The position numbers and the translations under genes were made by a program. The notes under the pieces were generated by a model. It was given only the letters and a program-made list of their open reading frames with translations. It was not told the origin of the DNA and searched no databases. From Kribbella sp. NBC_00382 (GTDB lineage Bacteria; Actinomycetota; Actinomycetes; Propionibacteriales; Kribbellaceae), in the NCBI RefSeq assembly GCF_036067295.1, contig NZ_CP107954.1, positions 4,650,001 to 4,714,000 on the forward strand: 64,000 bases of DNA. Direction: 5' to 3'. This document shows positions 8,627-15,826 of the stretch, piece by piece (position 1 is the first letter of the stretch; each line of letters starts with the position of its first letter).

Positions 8627-9115
8627 ATGTCGGTCAACCTCCTGCTGGGCATCCTGATCGGGGCCTTGGTCGTGGTTCGCGTGATGGCCCGTCAACTGCG
8701 CGGCTCGATGGTGACCCAGCGATCGCTGGTGGTGATGCCGCTGATCCTCGTGATCGTCGGCCTGCTCTCCGCCCGCGACGCCTTCAGCACCGCGTCGCCC
8801 GGCGAGCTCGCCTTCTTCGTCTTCGACGTCGCCGTACTGATCCTGATCGGCTTCGCCCGCGGCTCGAGCACCCAGCTCACGGTCCGCGACGGCGGACTGC
8901 ACCAGAAGGGCACCGGAGTCACCCTCGCCCTCTGGCTGCTGACCATCGGCATCCGCGTCGGTGCAGGTTTCGCCGGTGCGGCCATCGGCCTCAACGGATC
9001 CCTCACCACAGCCGCCCTGCTGCTGACCTTCGGACTGAGCATCGCGGCCCAGAACGTCGCCGTCTACCTCCGCGCCCAGCGCCTGCACATGCCGCTGGCG
9101 GCCGAGCGGGCATGA
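8627..9115 (+). CDS. small multi-pass membrane protein upstream of a two-component system
   Basis: A 162-residue protein with about five hydrophobic segments, beginning MSVNLLLGILIGALVVV. It looks like a CcdC/DUF1453-type membrane protein, though that assignment is weak. ATG 8627 follows AAGGA by 7 nt. Its stop overlaps the start of the histidine kinase (ATGA at 9112-9115), so the two are translationally coupled and it may sense or modulate the same membrane signal. Confidence 0.8.
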   Translation: MSVNLLLGILIGALVVVRVMARQLRGSMVTQRSLVVMPLILVIVGLLSARDAFSTASPGELAFFVFDVAVLILIGFARGSSTQLTVRDGGLHQKGTGVTLALWLLTIGIRVGAGFAGAAIGLNGSLTTAALLLTFGLSIAAQNVAVYLRAQRLHMPLAAERA

Positions 9116-10335
9116 TGTTGCCCATGACCAATCCGGACCAGCCGACCCCCGAACGCCTTACCGGCGGGCGGGGGTTGCTTGCTGCCGGGTGGCGGCGGGT
9201 CGTCGAGTTCTGGGCTTCGCCCGGTCTTGCCACGTTGCTGCGGTTGGTGCCGGCGGTGCTGGTGATCGCGACACTGGTCGTAGCGTCGCGGTCGCCGGAG
9301 GCGCACAAGTTGCCGTGGACCCTCATCCTGGTGCTGGCGGCAATTGTTGTCATTGGCAACTTCGTGGTCATCCGGTACGCCGAGGTGTCGAGCGAGCGCA
9401 CCATCGGGCTGCTCGTCTTCGTGCTGGTCGGATCCCTGCTCTGGTACGCCCTGCCGAACAGCCCGCTGATCGTCCTGCCGTTCTGGGCGGTCCGAGCTGC
9501 CGTGAGGTATCACCGCCCCGGCCGTGGCGAGACGCTGGTCATCTTGCTGGGCATCCTGGGCGCCAGTCTCCCGGCCTTCGCGGCGACAGGTTCGGCCAGC
9601 GGCGCGGTCGGTATCGCGATCGGCGTGGTCGCCCTGCTGCTCGCCTCCACCAACCGTCGTGCGCGCGAAGAGCAACTGGATGAGCTGCAGGTATCGCTCG
9701 CCCGCAAGCAGGCTGCGATCGAGGAGCACAGTCGCGCCGCCGCACTCGCCGAGCGCGCGCGGATCGCTCGTGACGTGCACGACGTACTGGCTCATTCGCT
9801 CGCCGGCCTGTCGCTCAACCTGCAAGGAGCGCGCCTGATGCTGGTACGAGACGGTGCTTCAGCAGAGGCGATCGAGCAAGTGACCCGCGCGCAAGGGCTG
9901 GCCGCCGAGGGTCTGGCCGAGGCCCGTCGAGCGGTGGCGACGTTGCGCGAGGATTCGGTGCCCGACGCTCGGGCGATGGCCGACCTCGTCACGGCGTACC
10001 GGCTGGAGACGGGGAGTGCGGCGACCTTCGACATCGAGGGGCAGTCGCGCGAACTGGCGCCCGAGGCGATGGCGGCGTTGTATCGCGCGTTGCAGGAGGC
10101 CCTCACGAACACCCGCAAGCATGCGCCGGCGGCACCGATCAACGTCGTACTCCGGTACGAAGCCGCCCGTACCGTCCTCACGGTCGACGACCATCCCGGC
10201 AAGCCGCCGGCCCGGGTCGTGAGTGGGGGCTACGGTTTGCTGGGGATGCGGGAGCGGGCCGAGTTGATCGGTGGCAGCCTCGAGGTCGGGCCGACAGATG
10301 ACGGATGGCGGGTTCAGCTGGTGATACCGGGATGA
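9112..10335 (+). CDS. NarL/DesK-type sensor histidine kinase
   Basis: A 407-residue membrane kinase. Residues 35-190 hold five or six transmembrane helices without a large extracellular loop, so the signal is probably sensed in the membrane. The HisKA_3 helix has ARIARDVHDVLAHSLAGL with the phospho-His in the first DVHD. The HATPase_c domain has the N-box EALTNTRKHA and the G-box GGYGLLGMRERAELIGG. It overlaps both neighbours by 4 bp and is paired with the downstream response regulator. Confidence 0.93.
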   Translation: MMLPMTNPDQPTPERLTGGRGLLAAGWRRVVEFWASPGLATLLRLVPAVLVIATLVVASRSPEAHKLPWTLILVLAAIVVIGNFVVIRYAEVSSERTIGLLVFVLVGSLLWYALPNSPLIVLPFWAVRAAVRYHRPGRGETLVILLGILGASLPAFAATGSASGAVGIAIGVVALLLASTNRRAREEQLDELQVSLARKQAAIEEHSRAAALAERARIARDVHDVLAHSLAGLSLNLQGARLMLVRDGASAEAIEQVTRAQGLAAEGLAEARRAVATLREDSVPDARAMADLVTAYRLETGSAATFDIEGQSRELAPEAMAALYRALQEALTNTRKHAPAAPINVVLRYEAARTVLTVDDHPGKPPARVVSGGYGLLGMRERAELIGGSLEVGPTDDGWRVQLVIPG

Positions 10336-10967
10336 GCGATCTGCGCGTGGTGGTCGCCGACGATCAGACGGTTGTGCGCGACGGGCTGGTGACGCTGCTG
10401 CGGTTGCTGCCCGGGATCGATGTGGTCGCGGCCGGGTCGGACGGGATGGAGGCGGTCGAGCTCGTTGCGGAGTACAAGCCGGATGTTCTGCTGGTGGATC
10501 TGCGGATGCCGCGGTGCGACGGTGTCGAGGCGACGCGGCGGGTGCGTGCGGAGTACCCCGGGACCGAGGTGGTCGTGCTGACGACGTACAGCGACGACGA
10601 TTCGGTGCTCGGCGCGCTCAAGGCCGGTGCTCGGGGCTTCCTCACGAAGGATGCCGACGCGGAGTCGATCGGTCGGGCGTTGCACGCGGCCGCAGCGGGG
10701 CAGTCGATCATCGACGGTGAGGTGCAACGACGGTTGATCGAGGCAACGACCGCCGTACCGATACCGCAGGAGTCGGACGGGCTGACCCCGCGCGAGCTGG
10801 AGGTATTGCGGCTGATCGCGGCCGGCCTGTCGAACACCGAGATTGCCCGCCGCCTGGTGGTCAGCGAGGCAACAGTGAAGACCCACATCAACCACCTGTT
10901 TGCCAAAGCGGGCTTGCGTGACCGGGCCCAAGCAGTTGCCTACGCCTACCGCCTCGGGCTTGGTTAG
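10332..10967 (+). CDS. LuxR/NarL-family response regulator
   Basis: A 211-residue regulator. The receiver domain starts LRVVVADDQTVVRDGL and has the phospho-acceptor Asp in VLLVDLRMPRCDG; the C-terminal LuxR helix-turn-helix is complete (LTPRELEVLRLIAAGLSN through ATVKTHINHLFAK). Start ATG overlaps the kinase stop, giving a three-gene operon 8627-10967. Target genes cannot be told from the sequence. Confidence 0.94.
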   Translation: MSDLRVVVADDQTVVRDGLVTLLRLLPGIDVVAAGSDGMEAVELVAEYKPDVLLVDLRMPRCDGVEATRRVRAEYPGTEVVVLTTYSDDDSVLGALKAGARGFLTKDADAESIGRALHAAAAGQSIIDGEVQRRLIEATTAVPIPQESDGLTPRELEVLRLIAAGLSNTEIARRLVVSEATVKTHINHLFAKAGLRDRAQAVAYAYRLGLG

Positions 10968-11486
10968 ATGGTAGGCGTGACGATTCGGCATGGTGAGCTC
11001 AGCGATGTCCCCGCGGTTCTCGGTCTGCTAGACAAGGCGACGGAGTGGTTGGTCGCGCAGGGGCGGACCGATCAGTGGGGGACCGAGGCGCACTCGACCA
11101 ATCCGCGGCGGGTCGCGCAGATCGAGGAGTTCGCCTACGGCCAAGGGCTTTGGGTCGCTGAGCTCGATGGACGGGTGGTGGGTGCGCTCGCCGTGGGGGA
11201 CGCGATGTCGTACGTCCCGCCGGCGACAGAGCCGGAGCTGTACATCCGCTTGCTCGTGACCGATCGCGCGCTTCAGGGCACGGGCATCGGCACCGACCTG
11301 CTGGATCACGCGCGATTGCTCGCGCGCGGTCTCGGCGTCGGCCTACTTCGGGTGGATTGCTTCGGCGGTGGCGATGGCGCTCTCATCCGGTACTACGAGA
11401 AGCAGGGATTCACTCGCGCGGAGCATTTCGGCGTACCGGTCAGTGATTCGGAATGGCCGGGTCAGGTCCTTTTCCAGCGGCTGTGA
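10968..11486 (+). CDS. GNAT family N-acetyltransferase
   Basis: A 172-residue GNAT-fold protein; the acetyl-CoA loop is seen as ALQGTGIGTDLLDHARLLA and the C-terminal part as LRVDCFGGGDGALIRYYEKQGF. Substrate unknown. It starts directly after the response-regulator stop, so may be co-transcribed. An in-frame GTG lies at 10977. Its last 47 bp overlap the end of the convergent CDF transporter gene. Confidence 0.88.
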   Translation: MVGVTIRHGELSDVPAVLGLLDKATEWLVAQGRTDQWGTEAHSTNPRRVAQIEEFAYGQGLWVAELDGRVVGALAVGDAMSYVPPATEPELYIRLLVTDRALQGTGIGTDLLDHARLLARGLGVGLLRVDCFGGGDGALIRYYEKQGFTRAEHFGVPVSDSEWPGQVLFQRL

Positions 11487-12522
11487 TCCCGATCGGGCGA
11501 TGCACAATGCCGTGCGCGTCGCTGCAATGAGCATCCTGTACGCCGCCTGACGCGTGGTCGACCTGGAGCGTCGAGTGGGTCAGGTGGTGTCGGTCGGCCA
11601 GCAGTGTCTCGATCTGGCTGCGGATCAGGTGGCAGTCGAGCCCCTCGCTGACCAGGATGTGCGCCGACGCCGCCGGCTCGCCTGACGTGATCTCCCAGAC
11701 GTGAAGATCGTGTACCTCGACCACACCCGGTACTGCGCACAGCTCGGCGCCGACCACAGCCGGGTCGATGCCGGCGGGCGCTGCCTCGAGGAAGATGCGC
11801 CCGGAATCGCGAACCAGGCCGATGCCCGCCTTGAGCATCAGCGCGGCGACGATCAGCGCGGCGATCGCATCGGCCCGGGCGAACCCGGTGAGCAGGACGA
11901 TGAGACCGGCGATCGCGGTCGCGACGAAGGCGAAGAGGTCGTTGAGGATGTGCTGGAACGCGCCCTCGACGTTCAGGCTGGAGCGGTTCGCCTTGCTGAT
12001 CAGCCAGGTGGCGATCAGGTTGACCACGATGCCGACGACACCGGTGATCAGGACCAGCGCGCCCTGGACCTCGGGCGGGTGGATCATCCGGTTGACCGAT
12101 TCGTACACGAAGAACGCGGCGAGCAGGAGCAGCGTGATGCCGTTGGCCTGCGCCGACAGGATCTCGACCCGCTTGAGCCCGTACGTGTAGCCGCCGGCCG
12201 GTGGTCGGGCTGACAGCCGGATGGCGATCAGCGCGAGCGCGATGGCGGCCGCGTCGGTGAGCATGTGCGCCGCGTCGGTGATCAAGGCCAGCGAACCGGC
12301 CGCGAACCCGACGACCACCTCGGCCGCCATGAACGCCAGAATCAGCGCCAGCGCCCCACCCAGCAGCTTCCGATCCGCATCCGCACTAACCCCATGCCCA
12401 TGACCGTGCCCGTGTCCCGCAGCCTTGCCCGGTGCTGTGCCGTGTCCGGCCACCATGCCGAGCGCGTCCGTCGTGTGGTGGTCGGTCACGTGCCCGTCGG
12501 TCGTGTCGTGGTCGGCGGTCAT
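11440..12522 (-). CDS. cation diffusion facilitator, zinc-type exporter
   Basis: A 360-residue inner-membrane metal/proton antiporter. The N-terminus is His-rich (GHGHGHGHG near residues 37-45), as in ZnT/CzcD-like proteins. Six transmembrane helices follow; the tetrahedral metal site shows as HMLTD in TM2 and HILND in TM5, a His-x3-Asp pair in each, the pattern linked to Zn(II) and Cd(II). A cytoplasmic domain follows (VHDLHVWEITSG). Start ATG 12522 overlaps the ArsR stop, so sensor and exporter are one operon. The 3' end overlaps the convergent acetyltransferase by 47 bp. Confidence 0.94.
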   Translation of the reverse strand: MTADHDTTDGHVTDHHTTDALGMVAGHGTAPGKAAGHGHGHGHGVSADADRKLLGGALALILAFMAAEVVVGFAAGSLALITDAAHMLTDAAAIALALIAIRLSARPPAGGYTYGLKRVEILSAQANGITLLLLAAFFVYESVNRMIHPPEVQGALVLITGVVGIVVNLIATWLISKANRSSLNVEGAFQHILNDLFAFVATAIAGLIVLLTGFARADAIAALIVAALMLKAGIGLVRDSGRIFLEAAPAGIDPAVVGAELCAVPGVVEVHDLHVWEITSGEPAASAHILVSEGLDCHLIRSQIETLLADRHHLTHSTLQVDHASGGVQDAHCSDAHGIVHRPIGITAAGKGPDPAIPNH

Positions 12523-12929
12523 TGGGTGCGCTCCGGGTGGATGGCGTCGGTGTGTTCGGTGTGGGCGACGGCGAGGTCGACCAGCATCCGGACGTGGGCG
12601 TCGTCGAGGCGGTAGTACGCCATCCGGCCGTCGCGGCGTACCGAGACCACTCGATGGGCCCGCAGCAGCCGCAGCGCGTGCGACGTCGCCGACTCGCTCA
12701 TCCCCGTCACCGCGGCGAGATCGCAGACGCACAGCTCACCGTCGAGCAGCGCGACGAGCAGCTTCAGCCGCCGAGGATCGCCGAGCAGCCCGAACACATC
12801 GGCCGTATCGACGACATCCTGCTCAGAAGGCATCCTGGCGTTGACGGCCGCCACCCGCTCCGGATCGACCAGCTTGACGTTGCAGCTGTCGATCGCCGCG
12901 GGAGCTTGCACATCTGCAGAACTCTTCAT
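12519..12929 (-). CDS. ArsR/SmtB metal-sensing repressor
   Basis: A 136-residue winged-helix repressor expected to release DNA when it binds metal and so induce the CDF exporter. It has the alpha3 motif ELCVCDLA (Cys67, Cys69) and an N-terminal Cys16, as in CadC/CmtR-type Cd/Pb/Zn sensors. It also has an alpha5-type set, DDAHVRML then HTEH near residues 109-126, like the D-x-H/H-x2-H site of SmtB/CzrA/NmtR. Both metal-site types in one chain recall staphylococcal CadC. ATG at 12929; longer upstream frame is antisense to HutD. Confidence 0.92.
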   Translation of the reverse strand: MKSSADVQAPAAIDSCNVKLVDPERVAAVNARMPSEQDVVDTADVFGLLGDPRRLKLLVALLDGELCVCDLAAVTGMSESATSHALRLLRAHRVVSVRRDGRMAYYRLDDAHVRMLVDLAVAHTEHTDAIHPERTQ

Positions 12930-12983
12930 ACGTCCACTGTAGGCTACCGCTCGCCTCCTGACCATCACCGAGAGGAGCATCAC

Positions 12984-13439
12984 GTGGCCCGGATCCTGAC
13001 GCCCGATGCCGTCACCCCCGTCCCCTGGCGCAACGGAGCAGGCTCCACCCGGCAACTCCTCGACGACCCGGCCGGCTGGCGCCTCAGCGTCGCCGACCTC
13101 GACCAGGACGCCGAGTTCTCCGACTTCCCGGGCCTCGACCGGACCTTCCTCCCGCTCGTCGACGTCGTCCTCCACATCGATGGCGAGCGCCGGCCGGTGG
13201 CTCGCGGTACTGCCACCACCTTCCCCGGAGAGGCGAGCGTCGCGGTGGAGCTCGTCGCCGGACCCGGCCGGGCCGTGAACCTGATGACGGCTCGCGGCCG
13301 GTGCAGCGGAGGCCTGACCGCGATCGCGCGACGGGAGTGGGAGCAGCGAGACCGCGAGCAGCCGGAGCTGTTCGTCGATCTGGGCGACGTGCTGGTCGAG
13401 GTGCGGGTGCGAGCCCGTGGCGGCTCGCCGGCGAGTTAG
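12984..13439 (+). CDS. HutD/Ves family protein
   Basis: A 151-residue cupin-like protein of the HutD family, found with histidine utilisation genes in proteobacteria but of uncertain biochemical role. The family opening TPVPWRNGAGSTRQL and the FSDFPGLDRTFLPL block are present. GTG 12984 follows AGGAG by 6 nt. Here it stands alone, divergent from the ArsR-CDF operon, with no hut genes nearby, so a link to histidine is not supported by context. Confidence 0.85.
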   Translation: MARILTPDAVTPVPWRNGAGSTRQLLDDPAGWRLSVADLDQDAEFSDFPGLDRTFLPLVDVVLHIDGERRPVARGTATTFPGEASVAVELVAGPGRAVNLMTARGRCSGGLTAIARREWEQRDREQPELFVDLGDVLVEVRVRARGGSPAS

Positions 13440-13447
13440 CCGACTAG

Positions 13448-13948
13448 CTAGTTGAGCTTCAGTTCGTACTCGATCTGGGCGATCGGCTCGCCGTCGCCGA
13501 AGTCGCGGGTGGTGGTGGCGCCCGTCTCCGTGAAGCCCGACTTCGTGTAGAAGCGCCGGGACTGCGGGGTGTCGCGCAGAGTCCACAGATGGACGCCGGC
13601 GAATCCATCAGCCCGCAACCGGCGCAACGTCTCGCTCATCAAGGCTGCCGCCACCCCGGTTCCCCAGCCGTCCGGATGCCCGTAGAAGCTGTGGATCTCG
13701 GCAAACTCCGGCCGGGCCGACGAGGGCCCCGACCAGGAGAAGGCCAGGACACGTCCGTCGACGGCGGCCACCACGACCAGACCTTCCGGCGAAGCGACCC
13801 GGTCATGCCAACGGGTCAGCCTCGACTTGATCTGCTCCGCGGCGAACGACTCGTCGAAGAACTGCGCATACGCCGCCTCCCAGGAGGCCGCATGCACGAC
13901 CCCGACCCCCTCACCGTCCGCCACCGTCGCCTGGCGTACCTCGATCAT
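13448..13948 (-). CDS. GNAT family N-acetyltransferase
   Basis: A 166-residue GNAT protein starting MIEVRQATVADGEGV; the acetyl-CoA loop GWGTGVAAALMSETLRRL and the terminal RRFYTKSGFTETG are recognisable. It lies 18 bp downstream of rocD on the same strand and may be read with it. Substrate unknown. Confidence 0.85.
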   Translation of the reverse strand: MIEVRQATVADGEGVGVVHAASWEAAYAQFFDESFAAEQIKSRLTRWHDRVASPEGLVVVAAVDGRVLAFSWSGPSSARPEFAEIHSFYGHPDGWGTGVAAALMSETLRRLRADGFAGVHLWTLRDTPQSRRFYTKSGFTETGATTTRDFGDGEPIAQIEYELKLN

Positions 13949-13966
13949 CCACCCAACCCCTTCTGG

Positions 13967-15169
13967 TTAGCCCGCAAGTGCCTTGAGTGCCAGCGAGAGC
14001 CGTTCGGTCATCCAGTCGAGCTCGCCGGTGGTGATGACGAGCGGCGGCGACAACCGGATGGTCGAGCCATGCGTGTCCTTCGCCAGTACGCCGTACTCCG
14101 CAAGCTTCTCGCAGAGCGCCCGCCCGGTCCCAAGCGCCGGATCCAGATCCAACCCAGCCCACAACCCATGCACCCGCAGCCCAGCAAGCCCCTGCGCCCG
14201 CAACGGCTCCAGCCGGTCGCGCAACTCCTGCTCCATCGCCAGCGCGTACGCCTGCAACTCACCCGGCTCGAGCAACTTGATCACCGCCCGCCCGATCGCC
14301 ACCGCGAGCGGGTTCCCACCGAACGTACTGCCGTGCGTCCCAGGCGTGATCACATCCATCACCGCCCGATCGGTCACCACGGCCGACAACGGCATGATCC
14401 CGCCCCCGAGCGCCTTCCCAAGGATGTAGACATCCGGTACGACGCCCGCCCGCGAACTCGCAAACGTCGCACCGGCCCGCCCAAGCCCCGACTGAATCTC
14501 GTCGGCCATCATCAACACCTGGTTCCGGTCGCACACCGAGCGAACCGCCGCCAAATACCCCGGAGGCGGTACGACGACCCCCGCCTCGCCCTGCACCGGC
14601 TCGATCAGGACGGCGACCGTCGTCTCGTCGATGGCGGCCTCAAGCGCCGCCGCATCGCCGTACGGAACAGACCGGAAGCCCGGCGTATACGGCCCGAAAC
14701 TGTCATGCGCCTCGGCATCGCCGGAGAAGCTGATGATGCTGATCGTCCGCCCATGGAAGTTGCCATCAGCAACGATGATCGTGGCCTTGCCATCAGGCAC
14801 GCCCTTGACCAGGTACCCCCATCGGCGGGCCAGCTTTAGCGCGGTCTCGACCGCCTCGGCGCCCGAGTTCATCGGAAGTACCGCATCCTTGCCGGACAGC
14901 GCAGCCAACTCAGCGCAGAATGGCCCAAGCTGATCATGGTGAAAGGCCCGGCTGGTCAACGTGACCCGCCCGAGCTGCTCCGTAGCCGCAGCGACCAGCG
15001 CCGGATGCCGATGCCCGAAGTTGAGCGCCGAGTACCCAGCCAAACAGTCCAGATACCGCTCGCCGGATGTGTCGGTGACCCACACCCCCTCCGCTGTCGC
15101 GACGGTAACGGGCAACGGGTGGTAGTTGTGCGCGCCGTAGCTGTTCTCCAGCGCCATCGGATCAGTCAC
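13967..15169 (-). CDS. rocD: ornithine-oxo-acid aminotransferase
   Basis: A PLP enzyme of class III that moves the delta-amino group of ornithine to 2-oxoglutarate, giving glutamate semialdehyde in arginine/ornithine breakdown. 400 residues, normal for RocD. The opening SYGAHNYHPLPVTVATAEG, the NSGAEAVETALKLARRW cofactor block, the LIEPVQGEAGV motif, DEIQSGLGRAG and the Schiff-base Lys in ILGKALGGG are all present. A possible Lrp-type palindrome lies 79 bp upstream. Downstream P5C dehydrogenase is not adjacent, though a RocA-like dehydrogenase lies at 21102-22649. Confidence 0.95.
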   Translation of the reverse strand: MTDPMALENSYGAHNYHPLPVTVATAEGVWVTDTSGERYLDCLAGYSALNFGHRHPALVAAATEQLGRVTLTSRAFHHDQLGPFCAELAALSGKDAVLPMNSGAEAVETALKLARRWGYLVKGVPDGKATIIVADGNFHGRTISIISFSGDAEAHDSFGPYTPGFRSVPYGDAAALEAAIDETTVAVLIEPVQGEAGVVVPPPGYLAAVRSVCDRNQVLMMADEIQSGLGRAGATFASSRAGVVPDVYILGKALGGGIMPLSAVVTDRAVMDVITPGTHGSTFGGNPLAVAIGRAVIKLLEPGELQAYALAMEQELRDRLEPLRAQGLAGLRVHGLWAGLDLDPALGTGRALCEKLAEYGVLAKDTHGSTIRLSPPLVITTGELDWMTERLSLALKALAG

Positions 15170-15247
15170 GGATCAGCCTCTCGGTCGCAAAGCCCAGACG
15201 CCCAGAGCCTAGGGCCCAAGGCGGCTCAGGCCGAGAGCGCCCATCAA

Positions 15248-15268
15248 ATTGTCCGACATTCGGGCAAT
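15248..15268. promoter_or_regulatory. Lrp/AsnC-like palindrome upstream of rocD
   Basis: ATTGTCCGA and TCGGGCAAT flank CAT, a 21-bp palindrome with one mismatched pair, 79 bp before the rocD start in the 120-bp gap after the acetyltransferase gene. TTGTCCGA-type arms resemble actinobacterial Lrp/AsnC sites, and rocD is often Lrp-controlled. No Lrp gene is adjacent, so this is inference. Confidence 0.5.
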
Positions 15269-15289
15269 CTGGCCGCCATGACAAGGCCA

Positions 15290-15757
15290 TCACAACAGCT
15301 CCAGCACCAGACGCGGCCGAGCCCACGTCACCCGGCCGCGCGGCTCCAGCAATCCCACCCGCGTCGCGCCCATCGCGAGATAGAACCCTTCCGCCGGCGG
15401 GTGCGACACGATGTGGATCCGCCGCAGCCCGAGCGCCGCGGCCTCGACCCGCAGGTCGTCCATCAAAGCCCGCCCGACTCCTGCCCCCTGCCGATCGTCC
15501 GCGACGAACAGATAGTCCAACTCACCTTCGCCGGGCTCACCGCGGCCCGGGATCTCCAGCGTGTAGAAGCCGGCGACTCCACGCTCGTCCTCAGCCACCC
15601 GGGCCGGGTTCTTCGCCAGGTAGGCGGCATCGATCGTCTGCTCCACGATCACCGCCCGGTACTCGCCGTCATACGCAGCGGAGGTTCTCGCCAGCTGGGT
15701 GAGTACCGGTCCGTCCGCCGCGACGGCCGCCCTCAAGGTCAGTGTCACGGTGTGCAT
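15290..15757 (-). CDS. GNAT family N-acetyltransferase
   Basis: A 155-residue GNAT protein; the acetyl-CoA loop reads DDRQGAGVGRALMDDLR and the end LRRIHIVSHPPAEGFYLAMGA. ATG 15757 (MHTVTLTLRA) is preferred to an upstream in-frame start at 15808 because the extra residues run through the palindrome and the metE terminator. Substrate unknown. Confidence 0.82.
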   Translation of the reverse strand: MHTVTLTLRAAVAADGPVLTQLARTSAAYDGEYRAVIVEQTIDAAYLAKNPARVAEDERGVAGFYTLEIPGRGEPGEGELDYLFVADDRQGAGVGRALMDDLRVEAAALGLRRIHIVSHPPAEGFYLAMGATRVGLLEPRGRVTWARPRLVLELL

Positions 15758-15761
15758 GTTA

Positions 15762-15776
15762 TGCGACTCAGTCGCA
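15762..15776. promoter_or_regulatory. perfect palindrome just upstream of an acetyltransferase start
   Basis: TGCGACT-C-AGTCGCA, 7-bp arms around one base, lies 5 bp upstream of ATG 15757, where a bound protein would block initiation. No cognate regulator is adjacent. Confidence 0.45.
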
Positions 15777-15785
15777 AAGAGGGAA

Positions 15786-15823
15786 GACTGGGACCAGCCT
15801 TCCGACAAAGGCTGGTCCCAGTC
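15786..15823 (-). terminator. terminator after metE
   Basis: A perfect 16-bp stem (15786-15801 with 15808-15823) around a 6-nt loop, 3 bp after the metE stop, followed on the minus strand by a pyrimidine-rich run. It separates metE from the acetyltransferase gene. Confidence 0.9.
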
Positions 15824-15826
15824 GGT

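Noticed and set aside
12432-12983. N-terminal extension of HutD
   Set aside because: The extension is antisense to arsR and the CDF start; GTG 12984 has a good ribosome site and gives the family-typical N-terminus.
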